DNA of 64,000 nt from Brucellaceae bacterium (GCA_020637755.1 JACKJW010000005.1:62001-126000); one strand, 5' to 3'. Positions 50,095 through 60,022 are shown, counted from the first letter of the stretch. Program-made: numbers and translations. Notes: a model not told the origin generated them from the sequence alone.

Positions 50095-52095
50095 ATGACC
50101 GTCTCCTCCCCCCTCCTTCTTGGCATCGATACCGGCGGAACCTTCACCGACGCGGTGCTGTGGCGCGAGGGTGACGGCGTGCTCGCCTCGGCCAAGGCAC
50201 TGACCACGCGCCACGACCTTTCCGATGGCATTGCCGCGGCCGTGCGGACGGTCTTGGCGCAGGGCAGGGTGAAACCGGAGGCCATCGCGATGGTCTCCAT
50301 GTCGACCACTCTGGCAACCAATGCGCTGGTGGAGGGCGTTCATGCCCCTGCCGCGCTGGTGATGATCGGCTTCGATCCGGCCGACCTGGCCCGCGACGGA
50401 CTTGACAAGGCGCTCGGCGGCGATCCCGCCGTCTTCTGCCCCGGCGGCCACGACATTTATGGCAAGGAGACGCCGCTCGACCTGTCCGCGCTGGACGCTG
50501 CTTTGGACAGCTGGAAAGGCCGCGTCTCCGGCGTTGCGGTCGCCGGCTATTTCGCGGTGCGCAACCCGGCGCATGAACAGGCGGCGGCCCGCCTGATCTC
50601 GGAACGTACCGGCCTGCCCGTCACCTGCTCGCATCACCTGTCGTCAAGGCTCGGCGGCCCGCGCCGGGCGCTCACCACGCTGCTGAACGCCCGCCTTGTA
50701 CCGGTGCTGGCACGGCTGCTCGACTCCATGGAAGCATTTCTCGCCCGAGAGGGCATTGCCGCGCCGCTGATGGTGGTGCGCGGCGATGGCGCGCTGGTGT
50801 CAGCCGGCTTTGCCCGCGCGAGACCGGTGGAGACCATCCTGTCGGGTCCGGCGGCCAGCCTTGCGGGCGCGCAGGCGCTGACCGGCGTGCGCGATGCCTT
50901 CGTCGCCGATATTGGCGGCACGACCACCGACATCGCCTTGCTGGAGAATGGCGCGCCGCGTCTCGACCCGGACGGCGCGACCGTCGGCGGCTGGCGCACC
51001 ATGGTGGAAGCCGTCGCCATGCGCACCTACGGTCTCGGCGGGGATTCGGAAGTCGCTTTCGATGGTGACGGCCTGAAGGCCGGAATGCGGCTGGGACCTC
51101 GCCGCGCTGTGCCGCTGGCACTTGCCGCACATCTGTGGCCCGCCGATGTCACCCCGGTTCTGGAGCGCCAGCTTGCGGCGCCCCGTCCGCATCGTCTCGA
51201 AGGACGTTTCGCATGGTGCGCGGAAGCCGGTGAGCACGATGGGCTGCCGGCCGCCGAAGCCCGCCTGCTCGACACTCTCGGCGAGGCCCCGAAGCCGCTC
51301 GCCGGCATTGTCACCCAACAGGCACAGCTCCCCGCGCTGGATCGCCTGCGCGCACGCGGACTGGTGCATGTTTGCGCCTTCACGCCCAGCGATGCGGCCC
51401 ATGCCATCGGTCTGCAATCGGGCTGGGACGCGGATGCCGCCCGTCTCGGTGCCGCCCTGCTGGCACGGCGCAAGGATGGCGGCGGGTGCGAACTGGCATC
51501 CACGAACGAAGAGATGGCGCAGGCGGTGCTCGATGCGGTGCAAAGACGCGCGGCCGAAACCGTGCTTGAAACGGCCCTGTTTTCTGACGGGCTGGATGGA
51601 GCCGCCCTGATGGCAAGCCCGATGGGTCAAATGGTGCTCGATGGTGCGGCGGGATTTGCGTCGCCCTCGATCCGGCTTGACCGTCCGGTGATCGGGCTCG
51701 GGGCCTCGGCCGGGCTGCATTTTGCGCGCATGGAGACGCGCACCGGCCAGCCGCTCATCGTGCCGGAGCATGCCGGGGTCGCCAATGCGGTGGGAGCGGT
51801 GGCCGGACAGGTCCGCTTGTCCGCCGAGGCGACCGTGACGCCCCTGCCAGACATGCGCCTGCGGGTATCCTGCGGGGCGCAAAGCCTCGACATGGCCGGT
51901 GAGGAGGATGCCCTTGCTGCGGCACGCGCCATGGCGGGCGAGGCGGCTGCCAGCCTTGCCTCGGCAGCCGGTGCGGATGCCTGCGAGGTCACGCTGGACG
52001 AGAGGGTCGAGGCCACGGAAATCGACGGCCAGCGCTTCTTCGTTTCGGCAAGTGTGCGCGCGGTGGCGGCCGGGCGTCCGCGCATCGCCGTCTGA
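50095..52095 (+). CDS. Hydantoinase/oxoprolinase (HyuA) family protein
   Basis: This 666-residue protein of the ATP-using HyuA superfamily (N-methylhydantoinase A, 5-oxoprolinase, acetone carboxylase relatives) has an N-terminal phosphate-binding loop LLGIDTGGTFTDAVLW, a second nucleotide motif FVADIGGTTTDIALLENGAP, and STTLATNALVEGVHAPAALV. No HyuB partner gene is next to it, which is unusual for this family. The substrate is unknown. Confidence 0.85.
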   Translation: MTVSSPLLLGIDTGGTFTDAVLWREGDGVLASAKALTTRHDLSDGIAAAVRTVLAQGRVKPEAIAMVSMSTTLATNALVEGVHAPAALVMIGFDPADLARDGLDKALGGDPAVFCPGGHDIYGKETPLDLSALDAALDSWKGRVSGVAVAGYFAVRNPAHEQAAARLISERTGLPVTCSHHLSSRLGGPRRALTTLLNARLVPVLARLLDSMEAFLAREGIAAPLMVVRGDGALVSAGFARARPVETILSGPAASLAGAQALTGVRDAFVADIGGTTTDIALLENGAPRLDPDGATVGGWRTMVEAVAMRTYGLGGDSEVAFDGDGLKAGMRLGPRRAVPLALAAHLWPADVTPVLERQLAAPRPHRLEGRFAWCAEAGEHDGLPAAEARLLDTLGEAPKPLAGIVTQQAQLPALDRLRARGLVHVCAFTPSDAAHAIGLQSGWDADAARLGAALLARRKDGGGCELASTNEEMAQAVLDAVQRRAAETVLETALFSDGLDGAALMASPMGQMVLDGAAGFASPSIRLDRPVIGLGASAGLHFARMETRTGQPLIVPEHAGVANAVGAVAGQVRLSAEATVTPLPDMRLRVSCGAQSLDMAGEEDALAAARAMAGEAAASLASAAGADACEVTLDERVEATEIDGQRFFVSASVRAVAAGRPRIAV

Positions 52096-52217
52096 CCTTT
52101 GCCCGAACGGAAAAGGTTTTTCCCATTTTGAACGATTGACGCCTTTGCGCGCTTGGTGTTGAACGCCCACAATCCCTTTCATCCTTGGCGGAACACCGCC
52201 TTAACGGAGGACCAGAC

Positions 52218-54386
52218 ATGACCGCACGCGTCGAGAAGAACGGCCTGAAGATCGACAAGGCCCTGCATGACTTCATCGTGGAGCAGGCCATTCCGGGCAC
52301 CGGTGTGAATGCGGATGCCTTCTTTGCCGCCTTCGGCGCCGCAGCCAACGAACTGGCGGTGACGAACCGCGCGCTGCTGGCCAAGCGTGACGCGTTGCAG
52401 GAGAAGCTCGACGGCTGGTACCGCGAGAACGGCGCGCCCTCCGATATGGGTGCCTACAAGGATTTCCTGAAGGAGATCGGCTATCTGCTTCCCGAAGGTC
52501 CGGACTTCTCCGTGGATACCACGAATGTCGATCCGGAAATCGCCTCGGTGGCCGGTCCGCAGCTTGTCGTGCCGATCATGAACGCGCGCTTTGCCCTCAA
52601 CGCGGCCAATGCCCGCTGGGGCTCGCTCTATGACGCGCTCTACGGCACGGACGCTCTGGGCGACCTGCCGAAGGCCGGCGGCTTCGATGCCGAACGCGGC
52701 GCGCGCGTCATCGCCTGGGGCCGCGGCTTTCTCGATCATTCCGCTCCACTCGCGGACGGCTCGTGGACCGATGTGTCCGGTCTGGCCAATGAAGGCGATG
52801 CGCTCAAGGTCACGCTGGCGGATGGCCGCGTCACCACCCTTGCGGAACCGGGCCAGCTTGTCGGCTTTCATGCCCGATATTCCGAGATGACCGGTGTCCT
52901 GCTGGTCAAGAATGGCATGCATGTCGAGATCGTGATCAACGCCGACCATCCCGTCGGCAAGACCGATCCGGCCCATATTGCCGACATCGTCCTGGAATCA
53001 GCCCTGACCGCGATCATGGATTGCGAGGATTCGGTTGCCGCCGTCGATGCCGAGGACAAGGCGCTGGTTTATTCCAACTGGCTCGGCCTGATGAAGGGCG
53101 ACCTGACGGAAGAAGTCGCCAAGGGCGGCAAGACCTTCACCCGCCGCCTCAACCCGGATCGCGAATATGACGGCGCGGGGGGGCACTCGGTCAGCCTGCA
53201 TGGCCGCTCGCTCATGCTGATCCGCAATGTCGGCCACCTGATGACCAATCCGGCCATCCTGCTCGAAGATGGCTCGGAAATCCCCGAAGGGATCATGGAT
53301 GCCTTCGTCACGGCGCTGATTGCCCTGCACGACATCGGCCCGCACGGCCGCCACGCCAACAGCCGCGCCGGTTCCATGTATGTGGTGAAGCCGAAGATGC
53401 ACGGGCCGGAGGAAGTGGCCTTTGCGGTGGAACTGTTCGGCCGCGCCGAAGCCGCGCTCGGCATGGCGCCCAACACGATCAAGATGGGCATCATGGACGA
53501 GGAGCGCCGCACCACGGTCAACCTCAAGGAGTGCATCCGCGCGGCCAAGTCCCGTGTCGTCTTCATCAACACCGGCTTCCTCGACCGCACCGGTGACGAG
53601 ATGCACACTTCCATGGAAGCGGGCCCGATGATCCGCAAGGCCGACATGAAGGCCGCTGCCTGGATCCAGGCCTACGAGAACTGGAACGTCGATATCGGGC
53701 TGGAATGCGGCCTGCGCGGCCATGCCCAGATCGGCAAGGGCATGTGGGCCATGCCCGACCTGATGCATGCCATGCTGGAACAGAAGATCGGTCATCCGAA
53801 GGCCGGCGCCAACACGGCCTGGGTGCCCTCGCCGACCGCTGCCACGCTGCACGCCACGCATTATCACAAGGTCAATGTCGCCGAGGTGCAGGCAAAGCTG
53901 GAAAGCCGCCCGCGTGCCAGCCTCGACGACATCCTGTCGGTGCCGGTGGCCGTCCGTCCCAACTGGACCGACGAGGACAAGCGCGCCGAACTGCGCAACA
54001 ATGCGCAGGGCATCCTGGGCTATGTCGTGCGCTGGGTCGACCAGGGCGTCGGCTGCTCCAAGGTGCCGGACATCAACGATATCGGGCTGATGGAAGATCG
54101 CGCAACGCTGCGCATTTCCTCCCAGCACATCGCCAACTGGCTGCGCCACGGTGTCGTGACCCGTGAGCAGGTGCTGGACGTGATGAAGGAAATGGCCGCC
54201 GTCGTGGACCGCCAGAATGCGGGCGACCCGGCCTACATGCCGATGGCCGGTCACTTTGACGATTCGGTCGCGTTCCAGGCCGCCTGCGAGTTGGTGTTCG
54301 AGGGCGTGAAGCAGCCCAACGGCTATACCGAGCCGGTGCTGCACCGCCGCCGTCAGGAGCTGAAGGCCAAGATGGCAGCGGCCTGA
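52218..54386 (+). CDS. glcB: Malate synthase G
   Basis: This 722-residue enzyme condenses glyoxylate with acetyl-CoA in the glyoxylate bypass or glycolate use. The catalytic region has LTAIMDCEDSVAAVDAEDKA and IGPHGRHANSRAGSMYVVKP, then NTIKMGIMDEERRTTVNLKE. RIGHT-end LISSQHIANWLRHG-like signatures appear as RISSQHIANWLRHGVVTREQ. GGAGG lies seven bases before the ATG at 52218. The frame is intact. The D-2-hydroxyacid dehydrogenase at 18526 may share glyoxylate as a substrate. Confidence 0.97.
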   Translation: MTARVEKNGLKIDKALHDFIVEQAIPGTGVNADAFFAAFGAAANELAVTNRALLAKRDALQEKLDGWYRENGAPSDMGAYKDFLKEIGYLLPEGPDFSVDTTNVDPEIASVAGPQLVVPIMNARFALNAANARWGSLYDALYGTDALGDLPKAGGFDAERGARVIAWGRGFLDHSAPLADGSWTDVSGLANEGDALKVTLADGRVTTLAEPGQLVGFHARYSEMTGVLLVKNGMHVEIVINADHPVGKTDPAHIADIVLESALTAIMDCEDSVAAVDAEDKALVYSNWLGLMKGDLTEEVAKGGKTFTRRLNPDREYDGAGGHSVSLHGRSLMLIRNVGHLMTNPAILLEDGSEIPEGIMDAFVTALIALHDIGPHGRHANSRAGSMYVVKPKMHGPEEVAFAVELFGRAEAALGMAPNTIKMGIMDEERRTTVNLKECIRAAKSRVVFINTGFLDRTGDEMHTSMEAGPMIRKADMKAAAWIQAYENWNVDIGLECGLRGHAQIGKGMWAMPDLMHAMLEQKIGHPKAGANTAWVPSPTAATLHATHYHKVNVAEVQAKLESRPRASLDDILSVPVAVRPNWTDEDKRAELRNNAQGILGYVVRWVDQGVGCSKVPDINDIGLMEDRATLRISSQHIANWLRHGVVTREQVLDVMKEMAAVVDRQNAGDPAYMPMAGHFDDSVAFQAACELVFEGVKQPNGYTEPVLHRRRQELKAKMAAA

Positions 54387-54428
54387 CATCCGGACCTGCC
54401 GATTTGTTTCCCAAGGGGCGGTGGCTTG

Positions 54429-54860
54429 TCAGAGCCGCCGCCTCAATGCTTCCAGCGTCCGGCGCGCCTCCTCCAGCCCTGAGGAGGAGAAAGTGCCGGC
54501 CAGATCGAGCAGCCAGCGGCTTTCGCGCATGCGCGCCTGGTCGATCAGCTTGTAGCCCGCATTGGTGATGGCCGCCAGACGCGAGCGCTTGTGCCCCGGA
54601 TTGTCCTGCCACTCGACCAGCCCCCTGGCCTGAAGCCCGTCGCAAATGACCTGCACGTGCTGGCGGGTCACATCCTGCTCGCGCGCGAGGCCCGGAACCG
54701 TCATCGGCCCGTGATCGGCCAGCAGTTCCAGCTGCGCGCGGTCGGACCCCGTGGTGCCGGTTTGCGCATGCAGGCGATCCATGGCCGCGCGCAAATCGGT
54801 CTGTAGCAGGCGGATGAGGGAAAGAAGGACGACAAGGTCCTGTTCTCGAGTCGGGCGCAT
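54429..54860 (-). CDS. MarR-family transcriptional regulator
   Basis: This 143-residue winged-helix regulator shows LLADHGPMTVPGLAREQDVT and RQHVQVICDGLQARGLVEWQ as the recognition helix region, and NPGHKRSRLAAITNAGYKLI as the wing. ATG 54860 is preferred to a GTG at 54887, which has no ribosome-binding site. A palindrome lies just upstream and is a likely autoregulatory site. Confidence 0.88.
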   Translation of the reverse strand: MRPTREQDLVVLLSLIRLLQTDLRAAMDRLHAQTGTTGSDRAQLELLADHGPMTVPGLAREQDVTRQHVQVICDGLQARGLVEWQDNPGHKRSRLAAITNAGYKLIDQARMRESRWLLDLAGTFSSSGLEEARRTLEALRRRL

Positions 54861-54875
54861 GACCGACTGTCTGAT

Positions 54876-54894
54876 TTGACAGGCCACTTGTCAA
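54876..54894. promoter_or_regulatory. Palindromic operator candidate for the MarR regulator
   Basis: TTGACA-N7-TGTCAA, a perfect 6-base inverted repeat, lies 16-34 bases upstream of the regulator's ATG. The size and symmetry fit MarR sites. TTGACA may also serve as a -35 box. Confidence 0.5.
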
Positions 54895-54975
54895 TTACGT
54901 GCCGTCGAGGCGGCGGCCAATGGCAGCACCAACCTGTCTTGCCGCCTGCGCCCCTTTGGGCTACCTGCCTTGGAC

Positions 54976-55653
54976 ATGAAGCTGATCGCCATCGACACTG
55001 CCGCCAATCTGTGCGCCGCCTGCGTGTTTGACGCGCGTGCGGCGATCGTGACCGGCGAGAGCGTGCGCGATATCGGCAAGGGCCATGCCGAACAATTGAT
55101 GGATGTGATCGACGCGGCGATGGCGGCTGCCGGGATTGCCTATGGTGATCTGGACCGCATCGCCGTGACGGTCGGTCCCGGCTCGTTTACCGGTGTGCGG
55201 GTCGGCGTTTCGGCGGCGCGGGGGCTGGCTCTGGCGCTGTCGGTCCCGGCCGTGGGCGTGAACACGCTGGAGGCGCTGGCGGCAGGCGAACGCACCCTGC
55301 GCCCCGACAAGGATGTGCTGGCCGTCATCGACGCCGGACGCGGGACGGTATACGCCGCGCTCTACGACGCATCCGGGCTGGAGATCATGGCCCCACATCT
55401 GACCGAAATGGAGGCCATTGCCGGGCGCGTCACGCCGGACATCGTGATTTCCGGTTCGGCGGCAACGGCCGTCGCCGCGGCCTGCAATGCGCCGGGACTG
55501 GCAGGTTCGGTCACAGCGGCCACCGGTGCCATCGGCGACATTGCCCGCATTGCCGCGTCGCGCCCGCCCGTGGGCAAGCCTGTGCCGCTCTATCTGCGCG
55601 CCCCCGATGCCAAGCCTCAGGGCGGCTTCGTGCTGCCCAGAAAGGCGGGGTGA
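54976..55653 (+). CDS. tsaB: tRNA threonylcarbamoyladenosine complex dimerisation subunit TsaB
   Basis: This 225-residue protein partners TsaD and TsaE in making t6A37 of tRNA. KLIAIDTAANLCAACVFDAR and IAVTVGPGSFTGVRVGVSAA are the family motifs, and the fold is of the ASKHA type without its own peptidase activity. The start at 54976 is the first ATG. It heads a tight plus-strand operon; rimI begins 4 bases after its stop. Confidence 0.94.
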   Translation: MKLIAIDTAANLCAACVFDARAAIVTGESVRDIGKGHAEQLMDVIDAAMAAAGIAYGDLDRIAVTVGPGSFTGVRVGVSAARGLALALSVPAVGVNTLEALAAGERTLRPDKDVLAVIDAGRGTVYAALYDASGLEIMAPHLTEMEAIAGRVTPDIVISGSAATAVAAACNAPGLAGSVTAATGAIGDIARIAASRPPVGKPVPLYLRAPDAKPQGGFVLPRKAG

Positions 55654-55657
55654 GACA

Positions 55658-56167
55658 ATGTGGTGGTTCCTGCCATGGATCGGTTGGCTGCCGCTGTTTT
55701 CGCGCGACGATGCCATCCTGCCGCTGACGCCCGCCCATGCACGCGCGCTGGCCCGGCTGCATCGGGAGGATTTCCTGCGGCCCTGGACGGATGGCGAGTT
55801 TGCCGAGCTTCTCAAGCAGAAGGGCGTGTTCGCTTTCGGTGCCTTCCGCGAGGGGGCCGGGGACACCAACCCCGACGGCTTTGTTCTGGCGCGCCTTGCC
55901 GCCGGAGAGGCCGAAATCCTCACCGTTGCTGTCGCGCGGGCGCATCGCCGCCGCGGGCTCGGACGCAAGCTCATGGATGCCGTGCTGCGCCACCTGCATG
56001 CGGAGCGGGCCGAGAGCCTGTTCCTTGAAGTGGACGAGACCAATGAACCGGCCATCGCTCTCTACCGGCGCCTCGGCTTCCGCAAGGTCGGCCAGCGCAA
56101 GGCCTATTACGATGCGGCCGCCGGCGGGAAGAATGCCGCACTCATCATGCGGATGGACCTCAAATGA
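55658..56167 (+). CDS. rimI: Ribosomal protein S18-alanine N-acetyltransferase RimI-like
   Basis: This 169-residue GNAT enzyme has the acetyl-CoA motif TVAVARAHRRRGLGRKLMDA and LFLEVDETNEPAIALYRRLG followed by FRKVGQRKAYY, which is typical of RimI. An unusual hydrophobic, Trp-rich N-terminus (MWWFLPWIGWLPLF) could touch the membrane, or the true start could be further in. Its stop overlaps the next ATG (ATGA-type). Confidence 0.88.
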   Translation: MWWFLPWIGWLPLFSRDDAILPLTPAHARALARLHREDFLRPWTDGEFAELLKQKGVFAFGAFREGAGDTNPDGFVLARLAAGEAEILTVAVARAHRRRGLGRKLMDAVLRHLHAERAESLFLEVDETNEPAIALYRRLGFRKVGQRKAYYDAAAGGKNAALIMRMDLK

Positions 56168-57006
56168 CAGATGAGGCGCTGGATCAGCCCGGTCCGCCCG
56201 TTGCGGGGCGCCTGCGCCTGGCCGTCGCGCTCGCGGTGATGCTGGTACTGACGCTGGTCCTCCTGCCCTTTCACGGGATTGCGCTGGCCATGGGCGGACG
56301 CATCGCGGCCATCGCACCGCGCATCTGGCACCGGGTGATGAGCCGCATGACCGGCTTTCGTGTCCACATTCATGGCCGCCTTGCCAGGGCGCGACCGCTG
56401 ATGCTCGTCGCCAACCATGTTTCCTGGACCGACATTCTCGTGCTCGGTTCCATTGGACCGGTGGCTTTCGTGGCCAAGTCCGACATGCAAGCCTGGCCCG
56501 GCATCAACTGGCTGGCCCGGCTATCGCGCACCATCTTCGTGGAGCGCGAAAAGCGGCTTAAAAGCCGCGAGCAGGCGGGTGAGATTTCCGCCCGGCTGAT
56601 CGGCGGCGACGCCATCATCCTGTTTGCCGAGGGCACGACGGGCGACGGCAACATGCTGCTGCCCTTCAAGAGCTCACTGCTGGCGGCCGCCCGCGACACG
56701 GTGGACCACACGCCGGGCGGGGTCGTCCACATCCAGCCGGTGGCACTGGCCTACAACCGGTTCCACGGCATGCCTGCGGGCCGCGCCGGGCAGGCCAGGG
56801 TGTCATGGATCGGCGACCAGGACCTCATCCCCCACCTGCCCGACATCGTGAAGGCGGGCGCGCGCGACGTCGATGTGGTGATCGGCGAGCCGGTGGCCTT
56901 CACCGCCGGGTCCGACCGCAAGGCGGTGACACGGGAGCTGGAAGCGCGCGTGCATGCAATGATGGTCTCTGCCCAGCGCGGCACGCCGGATGACAGGGCG
57001 GTCTGA
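56164..57006 (+). CDS. 1-acyl-sn-glycerol-3-phosphate acyltransferase-like
   Basis: This 280-residue membrane acyltransferase of the PlsC family has an N-terminal hydrophobic helix (LRLAVALAVMLVLTLVLLPF), the catalytic NHVSWTD (HX4D) and the later substrate motif FAEGTTGDGNMLLPFKSSLL. It makes phosphatidic acid or, given the neighbourhood, possibly an ornithine-lipid or lyso-lipid product. It is coupled to rimI. Confidence 0.88.
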   Translation: MTDEALDQPGPPVAGRLRLAVALAVMLVLTLVLLPFHGIALAMGGRIAAIAPRIWHRVMSRMTGFRVHIHGRLARARPLMLVANHVSWTDILVLGSIGPVAFVAKSDMQAWPGINWLARLSRTIFVEREKRLKSREQAGEISARLIGGDAIILFAEGTTGDGNMLLPFKSSLLAAARDTVDHTPGGVVHIQPVALAYNRFHGMPAGRAGQARVSWIGDQDLIPHLPDIVKAGARDVDVVIGEPVAFTAGSDRKAVTRELEARVHAMMVSAQRGTPDDRAV

Positions 57007-57048
57007 CAGACCCGCCATTGCGCCTGTATTTTGCCGCCAAGATGCAGT

Positions 57049-58443
57049 ATGAGCGCGCCCATGACGCAAGACACTTCCACCGGAACCGGCCAGCGCAAGG
57101 TGTTCATCCGCACCTATGGCTGCCAGATGAACGTGTATGACAGCCAGCGCATGAGCGATGCACTGGCCGCCGACGGCTATGTGGAAGCCGCCTCGCCCGA
57201 CGAGGCCGATCTGGTGCTGATCAATACCTGCCATATCCGCGAAAGGGCGGCAGAAAAGATCTATTCCGAGCTTGGCCGCCTGCGGGACCTGAAGGCAGAT
57301 CGCCGGGCGGGAGGCTCGGACCTCGTCATCGGCGTCACCGGTTGCGTGGCGCAGGCCGAGGGACGCGAGATCATGCGCCGCCAGCCTGCTGTCGATCTCG
57401 TTGCCGGGCCGCAGACCTATCACCGCATTCCCGATTTCGTGCGTCAGGCGCAGGCCGGAATGCGCAGCGTGGAAACGGACTTTCCGGCGGAAGACAAATT
57501 CGACCACCTGCCGCCGGCCAGCGCCAGGGTGACGCGGGCGCGTGGCGTCACGGCCTTCCTCACCGTGCAGGAAGGCTGCGACAAGTTCTGCACCTTCTGT
57601 GTGGTACCCTATACGCGCGGCGCGGAAGTATCGCGTCCGGTCGCGCAGATCGTTGCCGAGGCCGAACAGCTGGCTGAAGCCGGGGTGCGCGAGCTGACGC
57701 TGCTCGGCCAGAACGTCAACGCCTGGCATGGCGAAGGCCCGGACGGGCAGGTTTGGGGGCTTGGCCGCCTGCTGTTCCGGCTGGCCGAGGTGCCCGGCAT
57801 CGCCCGGTTGCGCTACACGACCAGCCACCCGCGCGACATGGACGATGCGCTGATTGCCGCGCACCGCGATTTGCCTGCGCTGATGCCCTACCTGCATCTG
57901 CCTGTGCAGTCCGGTTCCGACCGCATCCTGAAGGCCATGAACCGAAAGCACACGGGCGACGATTACCGCCGTCTTGTGGACCGCATCCGCGCCGCGCGCG
58001 CCGACATCGCGCTGTCGGGCGATTTCATCGTCGGCTTTCCCGGCGAAGGTGATGCGGATTTCGACGCGACCATGCGGCTCATCGGCGACGTGACCTATGC
58101 AGCGGCCTACTCGTTCAAGTACTCGCCACGGCCCGGCACGCCGGGAGCTGACTTGCCGGATCATGTTCCCGATGCGGTCATGTCGGAACGGCTGGCCGCC
58201 TTGCAGGCGCTTGTCACCCGCCAGCAGCAGGATTTCGCCGCGGCGCTGATCGGCAGCGAGATGGACATCCTGCTGGAAAAGCCGGGACGCGTCCCCGGCC
58301 AGATCACAGGGCGTTCTCCGTGGTTGCAGCCGGTGATTCTTGATGAAATGGCCGGGGAAATCGGTGACATTGTGAAGGTGCGAATCACGAAGGCGGGCAC
58401 GAACAGCCTTCATGGTGAATGGTTGAAACACGCGCCCGCCTGA
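57049..58443 (+). CDS. miaB: tRNA-2-methylthio-N6-dimethylallyladenosine synthase
   Basis: This 464-residue radical-SAM methylthiotransferase acts on A37 of tRNA. The N-terminal cluster cysteines are in RTYGCQMNVYDSQRM, LINTCHIRERA and VTGCVAQAEG. The radical-SAM CxxxCxxC is in EGCDKFCTFCVVPYTRG, and a C-terminal TRAM domain follows. The start at 57049 is preferred; 57061 is possible. phoH follows after 9 bases. Confidence 0.96.
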   Translation: MSAPMTQDTSTGTGQRKVFIRTYGCQMNVYDSQRMSDALAADGYVEAASPDEADLVLINTCHIRERAAEKIYSELGRLRDLKADRRAGGSDLVIGVTGCVAQAEGREIMRRQPAVDLVAGPQTYHRIPDFVRQAQAGMRSVETDFPAEDKFDHLPPASARVTRARGVTAFLTVQEGCDKFCTFCVVPYTRGAEVSRPVAQIVAEAEQLAEAGVRELTLLGQNVNAWHGEGPDGQVWGLGRLLFRLAEVPGIARLRYTTSHPRDMDDALIAAHRDLPALMPYLHLPVQSGSDRILKAMNRKHTGDDYRRLVDRIRAARADIALSGDFIVGFPGEGDADFDATMRLIGDVTYAAAYSFKYSPRPGTPGADLPDHVPDAVMSERLAALQALVTRQQQDFAAALIGSEMDILLEKPGRVPGQITGRSPWLQPVILDEMAGEIGDIVKVRITKAGTNSLHGEWLKHAPA

Positions 58444-58452
58444 CCCGAGGAG

Positions 58453-59523
58453 ATGGCATTGACCGCTGCCAGCGAGCTGAAGCAGATCCCCGCAGGCGCC
58501 TCCGACATGGCGCATATCGTTCTGACCTTCGACAACAACCGGCTGGCCTCCGCCCTGTTCGGACAATTCGACGAGAATGTCGCGCTGGTGGAACAGAAGC
58601 TGAAGGTGGATATCCGCTCCAAGGGCAACAAGCTGTCGATCAAGGGGGAGCCTGCCGCCGCAGAACAGGCGCGGCGCACCTTCGATTTCCTCTATGACCT
58701 GTTGCAGAAGGGCGCAGAGATCGCCGCATCCGACGTCGAAGGCGCGATCCGCATGGCGATTGCCGCCGACGACCAGCTCCAGCTTCCCACCATGGAAACG
58801 CGCGGCAAGATGGCGGCAGCCCAGATTGCCACGCGCAAGCGCACCATCTTTGCCCGAACGCCCAACCAGGACGCCTACATGCGGGCGCTGGACCGCTCCG
58901 AACTGGTGTTCGGCATCGGCCCGGCCGGCACGGGCAAGACCTATCTCGCCGTCGCCCATGCCGCCATGCTGCTGGAGCGGGGCCAGGTGGAGCGCATCAT
59001 CCTGTCGCGCCCGGCTGTCGAGGCCGGAGAGCGGCTCGGCTTTCTGCCCGGGGACATGAAGGAAAAGGTCGATCCCTACCTGCGCCCGCTCTATGACGCG
59101 CTTTACGACATGATGCCCGCCGACAAGGTGGAGCGCGCGCTGACCGCCGGTGTCATCGAGATCGCACCGCTCGCCTTCATGCGCGGACGCACGCTCGCCC
59201 ATTCCGCCGTGATCCTCGACGAGGCGCAGAACACCACCTCGATGCAGATGAAGATGTTCCTGACGCGCCTCGGCGAAGGTGCGCGCATGATCGTCACCGG
59301 CGACCCGAGCCAGATCGACCTGCCACCGAACACCAGATCCGGGCTGGTCGAGGCGCTGCGCGTTCTCGACGGCGTGCCGGGCATCGTCAAGGTGCGCTTC
59401 AACGACAAGGACGTGGTGCGCCACCCCCTCGTCGCCGAGATCGTCAAGGCCTATGACAAGGCCGGGGCGGAACGCACGCTGCGTGTGCATGGCGAGGATG
59501 GCACGGAGGGCAAGGGCGCGTGA
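58453..59523 (+). CDS. PhoH-like ATPase
   Basis: This 356-residue cytosolic NTPase has Walker A FGIGPAGTGKTYLAVAHAAM and Walker B AVILDEAQNTTSMQMKMFLT, with the PhoH motif RMIVTGDPSQIDLP. It is always found next to ybeY and is thought to act in RNA metabolism or the phosphate/stress response. Its stop overlaps the ybeY start by four bases. Confidence 0.93.
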   Translation: MALTAASELKQIPAGASDMAHIVLTFDNNRLASALFGQFDENVALVEQKLKVDIRSKGNKLSIKGEPAAAEQARRTFDFLYDLLQKGAEIAASDVEGAIRMAIAADDQLQLPTMETRGKMAAAQIATRKRTIFARTPNQDAYMRALDRSELVFGIGPAGTGKTYLAVAHAAMLLERGQVERIILSRPAVEAGERLGFLPGDMKEKVDPYLRPLYDALYDMMPADKVERALTAGVIEIAPLAFMRGRTLAHSAVILDEAQNTTSMQMKMFLTRLGEGARMIVTGDPSQIDLPPNTRSGLVEALRVLDGVPGIVKVRFNDKDVVRHPLVAEIVKAYDKAGAERTLRVHGEDGTEGKGA

Positions 59524-60014
59524 GCCCGGCCGGCCAAACGGCCCTGCCTGCCATCGACATGAGCGTGGAGGCCGGCCACTGGCCTGAACCGGAGATGCTG
59601 GAAGCGCTGGTGCGCCGGGCTATCGGCGCTGCGCTCGATGTGCTTGGCGAGGATGCGTCAGCCAGCGAATTGTCGCTGGTGTTCACCGATGACAAGGCGA
59701 TCCGCGCGCTCAATGCGCAGTGGCGGGCGCAGGACAAGCCGACCAACGTGCTCTCCTTTCCCGCCTTCGACATGGCACCGGGCTATCCGGTGCCGCCGGT
59801 GCTGGGCGACATCGTGATCGCCCATGAAACGGTGGAGCGCGAAGCCGCGCTTGAGTTGAAGCCCTTCGATCACCATCTCACCCATCTCGTGGTTCATGGT
59901 TTCCTTCACCTTTTGGGCTATGATCACGAGATTGACGAAGAAGCCGAGGAGATGGAGGCGCTCGAAACGCGCATCCTGGCGAGCCTTGGCGTGGACGATC
60001 CCTACCGGGACTGA
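59520..60014 (+). CDS. ybeY: Endoribonuclease YbeY (rRNA maturation factor)
   Basis: This 164-residue metal-dependent RNase is used in 16S 3'-end maturation and ribosome quality control. The zinc-binding motif HLVVHGFLHLLGYDHEIDEE is complete. A GTG start at 59520 overlaps the phoH stop (GTGA); ATG 59559 is an alternative. FTDDKAIRALNAQWRAQDKP and PTNVLSFPAF are conserved stretches. Confidence 0.95.
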   Translation: MSPAGQTALPAIDMSVEAGHWPEPEMLEALVRRAIGAALDVLGEDASASELSLVFTDDKAIRALNAQWRAQDKPTNVLSFPAFDMAPGYPVPPVLGDIVIAHETVEREAALELKPFDHHLTHLVVHGFLHLLGYDHEIDEEAEEMEALETRILASLGVDDPYRD

Positions 60015-60022
60015 TTGAGACA

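Noticed and set aside
56803..59490. 895-codon open frame on the minus strand
   Set aside because: It is antisense to plsC, miaB and phoH, all of which have full family motifs.
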